This document shows, piece after piece, positions 33,398-41,753 of a DNA stretch of 64,000 nucleotides. The first letter of the stretch is position 1; the number at the start of each line of letters is the position of its first letter. The position numbers were made by a program, and so were the translations under genes. The DNA is taken from assembly GCF_005938675.2 (NCBI RefSeq), contig NZ_VCCH02000027.1, positions 27,047-91,046 of the forward strand. The letters run 5' to 3'. The notes under the pieces were generated by a model that saw only the letters and a list, made by a program, of their open reading frames with translations, was not told the DNA's origin and did no database searches. Source of the stretch: Mycobacterium sp. KBS0706 (GTDB lineage Bacteria; Pseudomonadota; Alphaproteobacteria; DSM-16000; Inquilinaceae).

Positions 33398-34321
33398 TCA
33401 CGCCCGGCCATGCGCGCGGGCGCGCAGGCGGAGCCATTGCTTGATGAAGACGTTGCTGAGCGCGAAGGTGATCGCCCACAGCACCATCAGGATCGCGGCC
33501 GACCGGCCGATATTGGTGAAGGTGAAGGCCTCGAGATAGGCGCGGATCTGGAACAGCATCAGCCGGTCGCCCGGGCCGCCCTGGGTCATGGCGTAGACGA
33601 TGTCGAACTGCTGGATGCTGTCCAGCATCCGGAACAGGCTGGCGGTCAGGATATAGGGCAGCAGCATCGGCAGGGTGATGCGGAAGAACACGAAGCTGCG
33701 CGGCACGCCGTCCAGCTCCGCCGCCTCGAAGGGCTGGCGTGGCAGGGCGCGCAGCCCGGCCAGCAGCAGGATGGCGATGAAGGGCGTGTAGACCCAGGTG
33801 TCGACCAGCACCACGGTGAACATCGCCGAGGCCGGGTCCGACGCCCAGCGGAAATCGGTGAAGCCGAGGCTGGTCACGAAGTAGCTGAGGATCCCGAAAT
33901 TCGGGTTGGTCATCAGCTTCCACATCAGGCTGGCGATCGCCGGGGCCACCATCAGCGGCAGGATCAGCAGCACGCTCATCAGGTTGTTGATCAGGCTGCG
34001 GCGCACCAGCAGCAGCGCGATGCCGAGGCCGAGCAGCAGCTGCACGCCGACGGTCAGCAGGGTGTAGGTCAGCGACGCCTGGATCGTGCCCCAGAACCGC
34101 CCGTCGCCGAACAAGGCCACGAAGTTGTCCAGCCAGATCAGCTTGCGCCCGGCCGGGAAGGCCAGGTTGTAGCGCTGCAGCGAGTAGTACACCGCGGTGG
34201 CGAAGGGGATCAGGATCCCGATCGTCACCAGCAGCGCCGGCAGGCTCAGCAGATAGGGCAGCAGGCCGGGGCCCGTGCTGCGGCGCGTTCGGGGCGCGGT
34301 GTCGGCGGCGATGGTGGCCAC
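33398..34321 (-). CDS. ABC transporter permease (CUT1 MalF-like)
   Basis: 307 residues. Six transmembrane helices start at LLPYLLSLPALLVTIGILIPF, with a periplasmic loop after helix one (AFPAGRKLIWLDNFVALFGDGRFWG). The EAA loop is RQPFEAAELDGVPRSFVFFRITLPMLLPYI, with the conserved EAAxxDG core. It pairs with the MalG-like permease. A large perfect hairpin lies just upstream, between this gene and the binding-protein gene. Confidence 0.92.
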   Translation of the reverse strand: MATIAADTAPRTRRSTGPGLLPYLLSLPALLVTIGILIPFATAVYYSLQRYNLAFPAGRKLIWLDNFVALFGDGRFWGTIQASLTYTLLTVGVQLLLGLGIALLLVRRSLINNLMSVLLILPLMVAPAIASLMWKLMTNPNFGILSYFVTSLGFTDFRWASDPASAMFTVVLVDTWVYTPFIAILLLAGLRALPRQPFEAAELDGVPRSFVFFRITLPMLLPYILTASLFRMLDSIQQFDIVYAMTQGGPGDRLMLFQIRAYLEAFTFTNIGRSAAILMVLWAITFALSNVFIKQWLRLRARAHGRA

Positions 34322-34351
34322 GGGGCAAGGTCCTCTCGGAGACGGTCGCTG

Positions 34352-34394
34352 AGCCCCGCCCCCGCCGGGGGAGAGAAACGGCGGGGGCGGGGCT
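34352..34394 (-). promoter_or_regulatory. Perfect 16-bp intercistronic hairpin between binding protein and permease
   Basis: Bases 34352-34367 are exactly complementary to 34379-34394 (all G/C except the terminal A-T), with an 11-base loop. No T-run follows on the minus strand. In such a position these structures usually protect the upstream binding-protein mRNA or attenuate the downstream permease genes, raising binding-protein yield. Confidence 0.75.
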
Positions 34395-34439
34395 GCCGCG
34401 CGGGCCAGCGGGGCGAAGGCCGGTCCGCGCGGGACGGCG

Positions 34440-35876
34440 TCAGTCGGCCAGGCCGGCGTCTTTCAGCTGCTGGTCGATGAACTCGGCCAACTGGTCCAGC
34501 CCCTCATCGACCGGGATCTCCTTGGCGTACATCTTCTGCAGGCTGGCCGCCCATTCCGTGGTCAGGTTGAAGAACAGCGGCTGTGGCGTGAAGTAGATCT
34601 TCGACCCGGCGGCCGAGGCCTTGTACTGGTCGAGATATCCCGGATAGCTCTCCAGCCGCTTGTGGAAGTCGCCATTGTCCCAGACCGACTGGCGCACCGG
34701 GTTGACCAGGTCGGCCTTGGTGGCGCCGAAGGTGGTGTGCTCGGTGCCGCTGGCCCATTGCACGAAATACCAGCCGGCCTCGGACATCTGCGAGAAGGCG
34801 CTCATCGCCAGCGACCAGATCCAGACATTGGGCGTCGGCGCCGCGGCGCCGGGCTTGGCGCTGAACGGGTGATAGGCCAGGTGGCCGGCCTCCTTGGTGC
34901 CCTTGTTCTGGAAATAGCCCAGGATGTCGGCGTCGAAGATCATGGCCGAGGCGCCGGCGCCCAGGTCGTTGCCGACCTCGTACCAGGTGTAGGTGGTCCA
35001 GTTCTTCGGCCCGCCCTTTTGGATCATCTCGATCCAGAGCTTGGTGAACTCTTTGGACTCGGCGCTGTTCATCGCCGCCTTCAGCTTGCCGTCGGTGACG
35101 GCGAAGTCCTTGCCGCCATAGTTGGTCAGGCCCGACAGGTAACCCGGGTGGATCGTCGCCCAGCTGCGGCTGCCGCGCACGCCGACGCCGTAGAAGCCCT
35201 GGTTCAGCGCGCTCAGCTTGCCGGCCTGGTCCACCATCTCCGGCAGGTCCTTCGGCGGCTTCATGCCGGCGGCGTCGAAGATCCGCTTGTTGTAGGCGAC
35301 GCTGTTCAGCTCGAAGCCCCAGGGCACGGCCCATTGCTTGGCGCCGTCGCCGCCCAGCGGCTGGCCCGGCACGCCCGACCAGGCGGTGGAGGAGCGCAGG
35401 CCCGGCAGCACGTCGTCCCAATTGTAGGCGGCCGCCGTCAGCTCGGGGTTCTTGATGTACTGGTTCATGTCGGCCAGCCAGCCGGCCGGGCCGTACTGCC
35501 AGGTCTGGTAGGCGCCGGTCATGAACACGTCGTATTGCGGCGACTTGCTCGACAGGGTGGCGGTGACCTTGTCGAAATAGACGTCCTCCGGAAACACGTC
35601 GTAGCTGACGTCCAGGCCGGTCAGGGCCTTGAAGTTGTCGAGGTTGGCGATCATCGCATCCGTGTAGGGATGCTTGTTCAAGAGCAGGCTGATCTTCTTG
35701 CCGGAGAACTTCTTGAAGTCGGGGCCGGTCGCGGCGAGAGCGCGGGTGCCGGCCTGGTTCAGCATAAAGCCGGCCGCGGCACCGCCGAGGCCCAGCTTGG
35801 CGGCGCCGGTCATCAGCTCCCGGCGCGACAGCCCTCCGGCGAGATGGCGGTCGAAGATGTCGGTGGTGCGCTTCAT
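34440..35876 (-). CDS. ABC transporter substrate-binding protein with twin-arginine signal
   Basis: 478 residues, with TGGGAGG upstream. The N-terminus carries a twin-arginine motif (LSRRELMTGAAKLGLGGAAAGFML ending near ALAA), so export is probably Tat-dependent and the mature protein periplasmic. The rest is an extracellular solute-binding family 1 protein: FPEDVYFDKVTATLSSKSPQYDVF, AVPWGFELNSVAYNK, and aromatic-rich segments typical of sugar/polyol pockets. It resembles the large binding proteins of GlpV/polyol importers (~480-580 residues). First structural gene of the importer; ligand unknown. Confidence 0.9.
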   Translation of the reverse strand: MKRTTDIFDRHLAGGLSRRELMTGAAKLGLGGAAAGFMLNQAGTRALAATGPDFKKFSGKKISLLLNKHPYTDAMIANLDNFKALTGLDVSYDVFPEDVYFDKVTATLSSKSPQYDVFMTGAYQTWQYGPAGWLADMNQYIKNPELTAAAYNWDDVLPGLRSSTAWSGVPGQPLGGDGAKQWAVPWGFELNSVAYNKRIFDAAGMKPPKDLPEMVDQAGKLSALNQGFYGVGVRGSRSWATIHPGYLSGLTNYGGKDFAVTDGKLKAAMNSAESKEFTKLWIEMIQKGGPKNWTTYTWYEVGNDLGAGASAMIFDADILGYFQNKGTKEAGHLAYHPFSAKPGAAAPTPNVWIWSLAMSAFSQMSEAGWYFVQWASGTEHTTFGATKADLVNPVRQSVWDNGDFHKRLESYPGYLDQYKASAAGSKIYFTPQPLFFNLTTEWAASLQKMYAKEIPVDEGLDQLAEFIDQQLKDAGLAD

Positions 35877-35903
35877 CGGTGGTCCTCCCAGGATTTGTGA
35901 TTG

Positions 35904-36899
35904 TCAGCTGGTCTCACGCTGCCGCCGCGGCGGCGGCCGGGCACCCCGGCGCGCGGCCATGGCCAGCGCCGCGGATTCGTCGATGATCAGGTCGGTCACC
36001 ATGCCGCTCGCCAGCGCCGCGGTGATGGCGTCGGCCTTGATCGCGCCGCCGGCGATGGCGACGACGCGGCGGCCCTTCAGGTCGGCCAGGCCGACGCTCA
36101 GCGCCCGGTCGTTGACCTCGGAGGCGACGCGCCGGCCCTCGGCGTCGAGGAACTGGCCGACCAGGTCGCCGACCGCGCCCTTGGCCCGCAGGTCGTCATA
36201 TTCCTCGCGGGTCAGGACGCCGGTCTGCAGCATATGCGCCTGCGGCCCCAACTCGCCGATGCCCACTAGGCACAACGTCGCCCGGTGGGCCAGGGCCAGC
36301 ACCGCCTGGACGCTTTTCTGCGACAGCATCACCGCCTTGTCGCCCAGGCTGTCCGCCGCCATCGGCACGGGCATGAAATAGCCCTCGCCGCCGGTCTTGT
36401 CGGCCAGGCGCTGCACCACGTCGAACGGGTTGGCGGAGGATTTCCGGGTCAGGCTGCCCAGCAGCGACACGAACTTGGCCTCGGGCGCCGAGACCCGCGG
36501 CAGCCGGTTGACCAGCGCGGCCAAAGTGCGGCCGTGGCTGACGCCGATCACCTTGTCGCCGGCGGTCTCGAGGTAGCGGGACAGGTAGGCGGCACCCTCG
36601 GCCCCCAGCGCCTCGAACGGCTGGTCCTCGTCGTCGATCGCCGGGACGACGCGGCAGAAGCCGAGGCCGTAGCGGTCGATCAGCCCGTCCTCCAGCTTCA
36701 GGCATTCGGCCGGGCGGCCGGCGATATGGACGCTGACCAGCCCCAGCTCCTCGGCCAGCGAGATCAGCCGGTGCACCTTGACCCGCGACACGCCGAGCCG
36801 GTCGGCGATCTCGCCCTGGGTCAGGCGGCGCACATAGGACAGCCACGCGGCGCGCGTGGCCAGGCTGACCTGCTCATCCATCCCGTCGATCCAGCCCAT
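35904..36899 (-). CDS. SorC/DeoR-family sugar-binding transcriptional regulator (EryD-like)
   Basis: 331 residues. The N-terminal HTH is LTQGEIADRLGVSRVKVHRLISLAEELG (residues ~26-53), followed by the SorC effector domain (GVSHGRTLAALVNRLP, FVSLLGSLTRKSSANPFDVVQRLA, LVGIGELGP, VNDRALSVGLADLKGRRVVAIAGG), which binds phosphorylated sugars. EryD of Brucella, LsrR and SorC belong here. It is transcribed in the same direction as, and 27 bases ahead of, the binding-protein gene. It most likely represses the importer and catabolic genes until a phosphorylated intermediate is made. A palindrome lies just upstream of its start. Confidence 0.88.
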   Translation of the reverse strand: MGWIDGMDEQVSLATRAAWLSYVRRLTQGEIADRLGVSRVKVHRLISLAEELGLVSVHIAGRPAECLKLEDGLIDRYGLGFCRVVPAIDDEDQPFEALGAEGAAYLSRYLETAGDKVIGVSHGRTLAALVNRLPRVSAPEAKFVSLLGSLTRKSSANPFDVVQRLADKTGGEGYFMPVPMAADSLGDKAVMLSQKSVQAVLALAHRATLCLVGIGELGPQAHMLQTGVLTREEYDDLRAKGAVGDLVGQFLDAEGRRVASEVNDRALSVGLADLKGRRVVAIAGGAIKADAITAALASGMVTDLIIDESAALAMAARRGARPPPRRQRETS

Positions 36900-36909
36900 T
36901 GCTCTGGTC

Positions 36910-36923
36910 TGTAATTTTTTACA
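36910..36923. promoter_or_regulatory. Palindromic operator candidate for the SorC regulator
   Basis: TGTAA (36910-36914) and TTACA (36919-36923) form a perfect 14-base palindrome around TTTT, 10 bases from the regulator start codon. This AT-rich spot in GC-rich DNA fits an autoregulatory operator or promoter -10 region. Confidence 0.45.
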
Positions 36924-37047
36924 CTGACTGAACAGAATTTCATCGTGGCGCGGATCGATGTCGCCGTCAACCCTCGGAGGGGGCGCCAGCGGGGTGGTGC
37001 CCGTCGGCAGTATGAACTCCGAGAGGTTCTTCGGCTTTGCGGGCGTA

Positions 37048-38229
37048 TCAAAGGTCCTTCAGGCCGATGCCGAAGAGGTCTTCGTGCATGTGGCGGACCG
37101 CGACTCCCAAGCCGCCGATCAGGGCGGCGCGGCCGCCGAACCGGCTGATTTCCAGGCGCGGCGGGTAGGGCGTGCAGCGCGGCAGGAAGCGCCGTATCGT
37201 GTCGACGAGTTCCGGCCTGGCGCCGATGCTGCCGCCCAAGATCACGATCTGCGGATCGAGCGTCGCGCCGATCGCGGCGATCGCCAGCGCGACCAGGCGC
37301 GCGGTTTCCTCCACAGCGGCGGTGGCGCTGGGCTCGCCCATGCCGATCGCGCTAAACAGGTCCTTGAGCGCTCCGCCCTCTGGGCCGCCGAAGCCTGTGT
37401 AGCGCCGCAGGAACGCCACGCTGCCGACGGCGTTTTCGAACGTGCCGGAGGTGAATCCGCGCGGGTCGAACGGATCTCCGCCGATCGGCAGGTAGGCGAT
37501 CTCGCCCGCCGCGCCGCGCGCGCCGCGCACCAGCGCGCCGTTGGCGACGATGCCCATCCCGATGCCGGTGCCGAGGGTGATGAAGGCGAAGTTCGCGACA
37601 TCGGTGCCATGGCCGCGCCACTGCTCGCCGAGCGCGGCGAGGTTGACGTCGTTCTCGATCAGGACGGTTGTGCCGAGCCGCTCGCCGAGCAGCAGGCGCA
37701 TGTCGATCGAGTCGATGCCCGGCACATTGGGCGCCGCGCCGATATGGCCGGTCGCCGCATCGAAGACGCCGGGCGAGCCGAGCACGACAAGGCGCAGGTC
37801 GCCGGCCCTTGCACCGATCTCTGCCGTGAGCCCCCGCAGGATCGCGTCGCATTGATCGACCAGATGGGTGCCGCCGCGTGGATCTGCCAGCGCCTGGGCT
37901 TCGGCAACAATGGTTCCGGCGAGGTCGCCGATCGCCGCGGCGATCTCGACGCCGCCGAGATCGATCACCGCCGCGATCCCGGCCCGCGCATTGAGCTCGT
38001 AGGTGACAGCGCTGCGACCGCGCCGGCCGTCGGTCCGGCCGCTGGTCCGCAGCCAACCATCGCCGACCAGGTCCTGAACAACCTCGGACACGGTCTGCTT
38101 GGAAAGTCCGGTGAGCTTGGCGATGTCTGCGCGCGAGATCGGGCCATTGGCGAGGACTGCCCGGATCGCCGCATTGGTCGAAATCTTGCGCGCGATCGGC
38201 TTGGTGGTGGATGCGGCCGATGTCGCCAT
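37048..38229 (-). CDS. ROK-family transcriptional repressor
   Basis: 393 residues from the ATG at 38229; a TTG at 38256 is possible. The N-terminal winged HTH is ISRADIAKLTGLSKQTVSEVVQDLVGDGWL. The ROK actin-like part follows with AAVIDLGGVEIAAAIGDL, IENDVNLAALGE (catalytic-site Asp) and ITLGTGIGMGIVANG. The region that normally holds the CxCGxxGC zinc site reads PIGGDPFDPRGFTSGTFENAVGS with no cysteines. Such repressors (XylR/NagC-like) sense sugars. It is divergent from nothing close by; it probably controls the nearby importer at 39.4-42.6 kb. Confidence 0.88.
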   Translation of the reverse strand: MATSAASTTKPIARKISTNAAIRAVLANGPISRADIAKLTGLSKQTVSEVVQDLVGDGWLRTSGRTDGRRGRSAVTYELNARAGIAAVIDLGGVEIAAAIGDLAGTIVAEAQALADPRGGTHLVDQCDAILRGLTAEIGARAGDLRLVVLGSPGVFDAATGHIGAAPNVPGIDSIDMRLLLGERLGTTVLIENDVNLAALGEQWRGHGTDVANFAFITLGTGIGMGIVANGALVRGARGAAGEIAYLPIGGDPFDPRGFTSGTFENAVGSVAFLRRYTGFGGPEGGALKDLFSAIGMGEPSATAAVEETARLVALAIAAIGATLDPQIVILGGSIGARPELVDTIRRFLPRCTPYPPRLEISRFGGRAALIGGLGVAVRHMHEDLFGIGLKDL

Positions 38230-38373
38230 GGCCTGGATTTCGATCTCCTGGATCAATTAGTCAGGGTCCCATTCCTAATCAGTGGCGGAGCATGGCATCG
38301 ATCGGCGGGGTGCGCAATCATCGATCGATTACTCAGACACTCCTGACGTCTTCCTGAGGTTCGTCCGGCCAAT

Positions 38374-38392
38374 TTGTCAGCGTCGTTGACAA
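38374..38392. promoter_or_regulatory. Inverted repeat, possible ROK operator
   Basis: TTGTCA (38374-38379) and TGACAA (38387-38392) flank a 7-base centre, followed by AAAA. It lies ~150 bases upstream of the ROK start. Symmetry and AT-rich flanks fit a repressor site, but it differs from the classic AT-rich Mlc/NagC sites. Confidence 0.35.
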
Positions 38393-38575
38393 AAATGAAC
38401 GCGTCTCTGTAGGTTGGCTCCGGGGGCTGCACAGTCCGGAGGCCGGCAGTGACGGTAGCTTCGTGGGAGACGGAAACCGCTATGGGCGGCCCGTATCGGT
38501 CGGCATGGAGCGCCGCCCGGACTCCGCATCATGCGCGTCGAGCCGGCCCGGCGACATGCCTGGCGATGAGGCATG

Positions 38576-38607
38576 AGCTGCGTGTTGCCGCAGCTGCGTG
38601 TTGCCGC
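38576..38607. repeat. Perfect 16-base tandem duplication
   Basis: AGCTGCGTGTTGCCGC occurs at 38576-38591 and again at 38592-38607 with no mismatch, in non-coding DNA. It looks like a recent slippage duplication. Confidence 0.8.
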
Positions 38608-38649
38608 CGTCGACGCGCGGGGCGCGTCATGAGAGCGGCCGCCATCCGG

Positions 38650-39264
38650 TCAGGGAGTCAGCCTCATGGCGAAGATCGCGTGGCCGTCGCGGCTGACATC
38701 CGTGAAGCCGAGATGCCGGTAGAATCCCTTGGCGCGTTCGTTGTCCGGCGCGACGCCGAGATGCACGCCGGTGATGCCCGCCGCCTTCAGCGCCGCGAGC
38801 TCGGTCTCGATCATCCGGCGGCCCCAGCCGCCGGACTGGGCTTGCGGCAGGATGTTGATGTGCAGATGCGCCGGGTACTCGGCCAGCAGCCAGTCCGCAT
38901 GGGACTCCGGCCGGGCGATGCGTTCGAGGATCTCGGCATCCCGCGGGCGCGTCGGCTCGAACCCTGCGATGTCACGGCGGACCTGCGGCCACCAGTCCTG
39001 TTCGAGCCGTTCGGCGAAGGCGGCGGTGTCCGGCGCCGCGAGGACGTAGCCGATGGTGCGGCCGTCTTCGACGAGCACGAAGGCGAAGTCCGGTGCGAAC
39101 TTCAGATACGGCACCGACCAGACGTAACCCGGCAATCTCGGGTCGCCGTAGAGCGTGCTGGCGTCGTCGCCGCTGGCAGCGGTTTTCAGGCAGATCTCCG
39201 AGAGCGCGGCAGTATCGTCCCGGGTGGCCCGGCGGATGCGGCGATCGGCGGCTGTGGCGGTCAT
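38650..39264 (-). CDS. GNAT-family acetyltransferase (resembles the GNAT domain next to O-GlcNAcases)
   Basis: 204 residues. The N-terminus RIRRATRDDTAALSEICLKTA is the usual GNAT strand-helix. LHINILPQAQSGGWGRRMIETELAALKAAG is motif A (QSGGWGRR in place of QxxGxG/A), then GVHLGVAPDNERAKGFYRHLGF is motif B. The extended middle region with ASTLYGDPRLPGYVWSVPY resembles GNATs related to the C-terminal domain of O-GlcNAcase proteins. The acceptor is unknown. It may serve the sugar importer beside it; that is context only. Confidence 0.85.
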   Translation of the reverse strand: MTATAADRRIRRATRDDTAALSEICLKTAASGDDASTLYGDPRLPGYVWSVPYLKFAPDFAFVLVEDGRTIGYVLAAPDTAAFAERLEQDWWPQVRRDIAGFEPTRPRDAEILERIARPESHADWLLAEYPAHLHINILPQAQSGGWGRRMIETELAALKAAGITGVHLGVAPDNERAKGFYRHLGFTDVSRDGHAIFAMRLTP

Positions 39265-39417
39265 CGTCTCTGCGATCCTTTCTCTGGCGCTGCCGGGCAG
39301 AAGCTAAGCGAATAAATGAGCCGGGCAAACACGGCGATGATGGAGGAGCGGTCGGCGTGCCGTTGCGCCGATCGGGGCTTTGACACCAACCAACCGAGCA
39401 CAAACAGGGGTAAGCCA

Positions 39418-40737
39418 ATGCTGAAGATCATCCAACACCACGCGTCGGCGCTGGGTCCGCGACTGGCGATGACCGCCTTGGCCGTTTGCCTATCCGCTTC
39501 GGCGCACGCCCAATCCGTGAATGTCTGGGACGACTATACGTTCGAGGGCCAGATCGCGGTGATGGAGCAGCTCAACAAGGAGTTCGAGGCCGCGCATCCC
39601 GGCGTCACGATCAACCGCACCGCGCGCACCTTCGACGATATGAAGCTGACGCTGAAGCTCGCGGTCTCGGCCGGCGACGGCCCGGTGATCACGAAGGTCA
39701 ACCAGGGCGCCGGCGACATGGGCGCGATGGTCAAGGAAGGCCTGCTGCTGCCGGTCGATGATTTCATCAAGAAATACGGCTGGGACAAGCGCCAGTCGGA
39801 CTCGGTGCTGGCGCGGGACCGCTGGGCGGAGTCCGGCCAGTTCGGCGAGGGCAAGACCTATGGCATTTCCGGTCTCGGCGAGATCGTCGGCCTCTACTAT
39901 AACAAGAAGATCCTCGACGATGCCGGCATCGCCCCGCCCAAGACCTTCGAGGAGTTCGTCGTTGCCCTCGACACGCTCAAGGCCAAGGGCGTCCCGCCCT
40001 TCATGATCGGGACGGCCAAGCAGCACCTCGCCCTGCACATGATCGCCGCGATCGATCAGGCCCATATCGACGCCAGCAACCGCGCCGAGCTGGACGACCT
40101 GATCTACGGCAGGGGCGGCACCTGGAACACCAAGGGCAACATCGAATCGGCCACGCTCGTCCAGCACTGGGCCAAGGACGGCTACTTCTATCCGGGCTAC
40201 CAGGGCATTTCGGCCGATGACTCGGTGCAGCTGTTCATCTCCGGGCAGGGCGCCTTCCTGATCTCGGGCACCTGGTACTTCGGCGACATGAAGAACAACC
40301 CGGACATCCACTTCATGGCCGTTCCGGGACCCAAGGGCGTCTCCAAGCCGCTGTCCGTCGGCGGCGTCGACCTTGCCTGGGCGATCACCAGCCTCGCCAA
40401 GGACAAGGCGGCGCAGGATCTGGCCGGCGCGTATATCGACTACATGGTGTCCGAGAAGGCCGCCACCACATGGGCCAATGCCGGCTATCTGCCGGCGACG
40501 TCGCTGCCGGCGGATGCCAAGGTGACGCTGTCGCCGCTGCTGGCCGAAGGCATCGCGATGTGGAAGGCCATCAACGCCGACGACGCGCTCGGCCACTATC
40601 CCGACTGGTCGAGCCCGACGATGCTGAAGACCATCGACGACAACACGCCCCATCTGCTGGCCGGTGACCAGACGCCCGAGGCGTTCGTCGGCGCGCTCGA
40701 CACGGACTATCAGGCCTATCTGAAGAGCAAGAAGTAA
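39418..40737 (+). CDS. ABC sugar transporter substrate-binding protein
   Basis: 439 residues from the ATG at 39418, preceded by AGGGG at the right distance. A Sec signal peptide (RLAMTALAVCLSASAHA, cleavage about residue 31) is followed by a family 1 solute-binding fold (NVWDDYTFEGQIAVMEQLNKEFE, AAHPGVTINRTARTFDDMK, GISGLGEIVGLYYNKKILDDAGI). This is typical of CUT1 importers for oligosaccharides. It heads an importer operon with two permeases. A hairpin follows in the 122-base gap before the first permease. Ligand unknown; an ROK repressor nearby suggests a sugar. Confidence 0.92.
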   Translation: MLKIIQHHASALGPRLAMTALAVCLSASAHAQSVNVWDDYTFEGQIAVMEQLNKEFEAAHPGVTINRTARTFDDMKLTLKLAVSAGDGPVITKVNQGAGDMGAMVKEGLLLPVDDFIKKYGWDKRQSDSVLARDRWAESGQFGEGKTYGISGLGEIVGLYYNKKILDDAGIAPPKTFEEFVVALDTLKAKGVPPFMIGTAKQHLALHMIAAIDQAHIDASNRAELDDLIYGRGGTWNTKGNIESATLVQHWAKDGYFYPGYQGISADDSVQLFISGQGAFLISGTWYFGDMKNNPDIHFMAVPGPKGVSKPLSVGGVDLAWAITSLAKDKAAQDLAGAYIDYMVSEKAATTWANAGYLPATSLPADAKVTLSPLLAEGIAMWKAINADDALGHYPDWSSPTMLKTIDDNTPHLLAGDQTPEAFVGALDTDYQAYLKSKK

Positions 40738-40756
40738 GGTCGCCATGGTGGACCTG

Positions 40757-40782
40757 CCACGGCCGCTCCCCGGCGGCCGTGG
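40757..40782 (+). promoter_or_regulatory. Intercistronic hairpin between binding protein and permease
   Basis: CCACGGCCG (40757-40765) pairs perfectly with CGGCCGTGG (40774-40782), 8-base loop, no T-run. It sits 20 bases past the binding-protein stop codon, the same arrangement as in the other ABC operon of this window. Confidence 0.65.
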
Positions 40783-40859
40783 ACCGCTTCGCGCGCCATC
40801 CGCACTAGCAATCGGCCGCCCGGCGGCGGCCAAGCCATGCGGCTCCACGGAAGTCCGGT

Positions 40860-41753
40860 ATGAAACGCTCCAGGCTCGACGCTCCCGCGCACAGGAATCT
40901 CATCTATGTCCTGCCGGCGCTGACCCTCTACGCGGTCTTCGTGTTCCTGCCCATCCTCGCGGCGCTCGGTCTGAGCTTTTCGGACTGGAACGGCATCAGC
41001 GCGCCGGTCTGGGTCGGGCTCGGCAACTACAGCAACCTGTTTGCGGATTCGCGGTTCTACCTCTCGCTGCGCAACAACGCGGTGCTGATGCTGTTCTACT
41101 GCCTCGTTCCGCTCACCGCCGGCATCGTGCTTGCGGCCGTGGTCTGGAACCTGAGGCAGCGCGAACAACTGGCGCTGCGCACCTTCTTCTTCCTGCCCTA
41201 TATCATGCCGACCGCCGTGCTCGGCATCATCTGGGCCTGGCTCTACAACCCGGCCTTCGGACCGATCAACCGGATCCTGCGGGGGGTGGGGCTCGGCGAC
41301 CTCGCCCTGCCCTGGCTGGGGGACTTCACCTTCGTGCTGCCGGCGGTCGGCGTGGTGGCGAGCTGGTACTTCTTCGGCTTCTGCATGGTGATCTTCCTCA
41401 CCGGCATGCAGAGGATCGACCCGTCGCTGTTCGATGCCGCGCGGGTCGACGGCGCCTCCGGCCGCAAGGTGTTCTTCTTCGTCACCCTGCCGCTGCTGCT
41501 GCCGGAGATCAGGGTGGTGCTGCTGCTCACCGTCATCGCGTCGATCAAGAGCTTCGACCTGATCTTCACCATGACCAGAGGCGGGCCGGCCAACGCCACG
41601 CTGGTGCCGAACATCTACATGTACCAGCTCGGCTTCGAGCTGAATCGCTTCGGCTATGCCGCCGCGGTGGCGATCATCGGCGCCGTCCTGATCTTCACCG
41701 TCAACTATCTGATCCACCGCTTCGTCCGTCCCGCCGGCGAAGGAAGAGCATGA
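40860..41753 (+). CDS. ABC sugar transporter permease (MalF/LacF-like)
   Basis: 297 residues with six hydrophobic helices starting LIYVLPALTLYAVFVFLPILAALGLSF. SFSDWNGISAPVWVGLGNYSNLF is the standard CUT1 first-loop signature, and FDAARVDGASGRKVFFFVTLPLLLPEI the EAA loop. It overlaps the next permease by ATGA, so the two are translationally coupled. No unusual residues. Confidence 0.93.
   Translation: MKRSRLDAPAHRNLIYVLPALTLYAVFVFLPILAALGLSFSDWNGISAPVWVGLGNYSNLFADSRFYLSLRNNAVLMLFYCLVPLTAGIVLAAVVWNLRQREQLALRTFFFLPYIMPTAVLGIIWAWLYNPAFGPINRILRGVGLGDLALPWLGDFTFVLPAVGVVASWYFFGFCMVIFLTGMQRIDPSLFDAARVDGASGRKVFFFVTLPLLLPEIRVVLLLTVIASIKSFDLIFTMTRGGPANATLVPNIYMYQLGFELNRFGYAAAVAIIGAVLIFTVNYLIHRFVRPAGEGRA

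Larger units (their letters stand above)
38230..38649. other. Non-coding interval between the ROK and GNAT genes
   Basis: 420 bases without a convincing gene; short frames here read as Arg/Ala-rich shadows. The ROK-proximal half is more AT-rich than its surroundings and probably holds the ROK promoter and an operator-like palindrome; the distal half contains a 16-base tandem duplication. No transcription terminator was recognised. Confidence 0.5.

Noticed and set aside
38449..38650. A possible small plus-strand gene in the ROK-GNAT gap.
   Set aside because: No ribosome-binding site, Arg/Ala/Cys-rich product, and it runs antisense into the GNAT gene; it also spans the tandem duplication.
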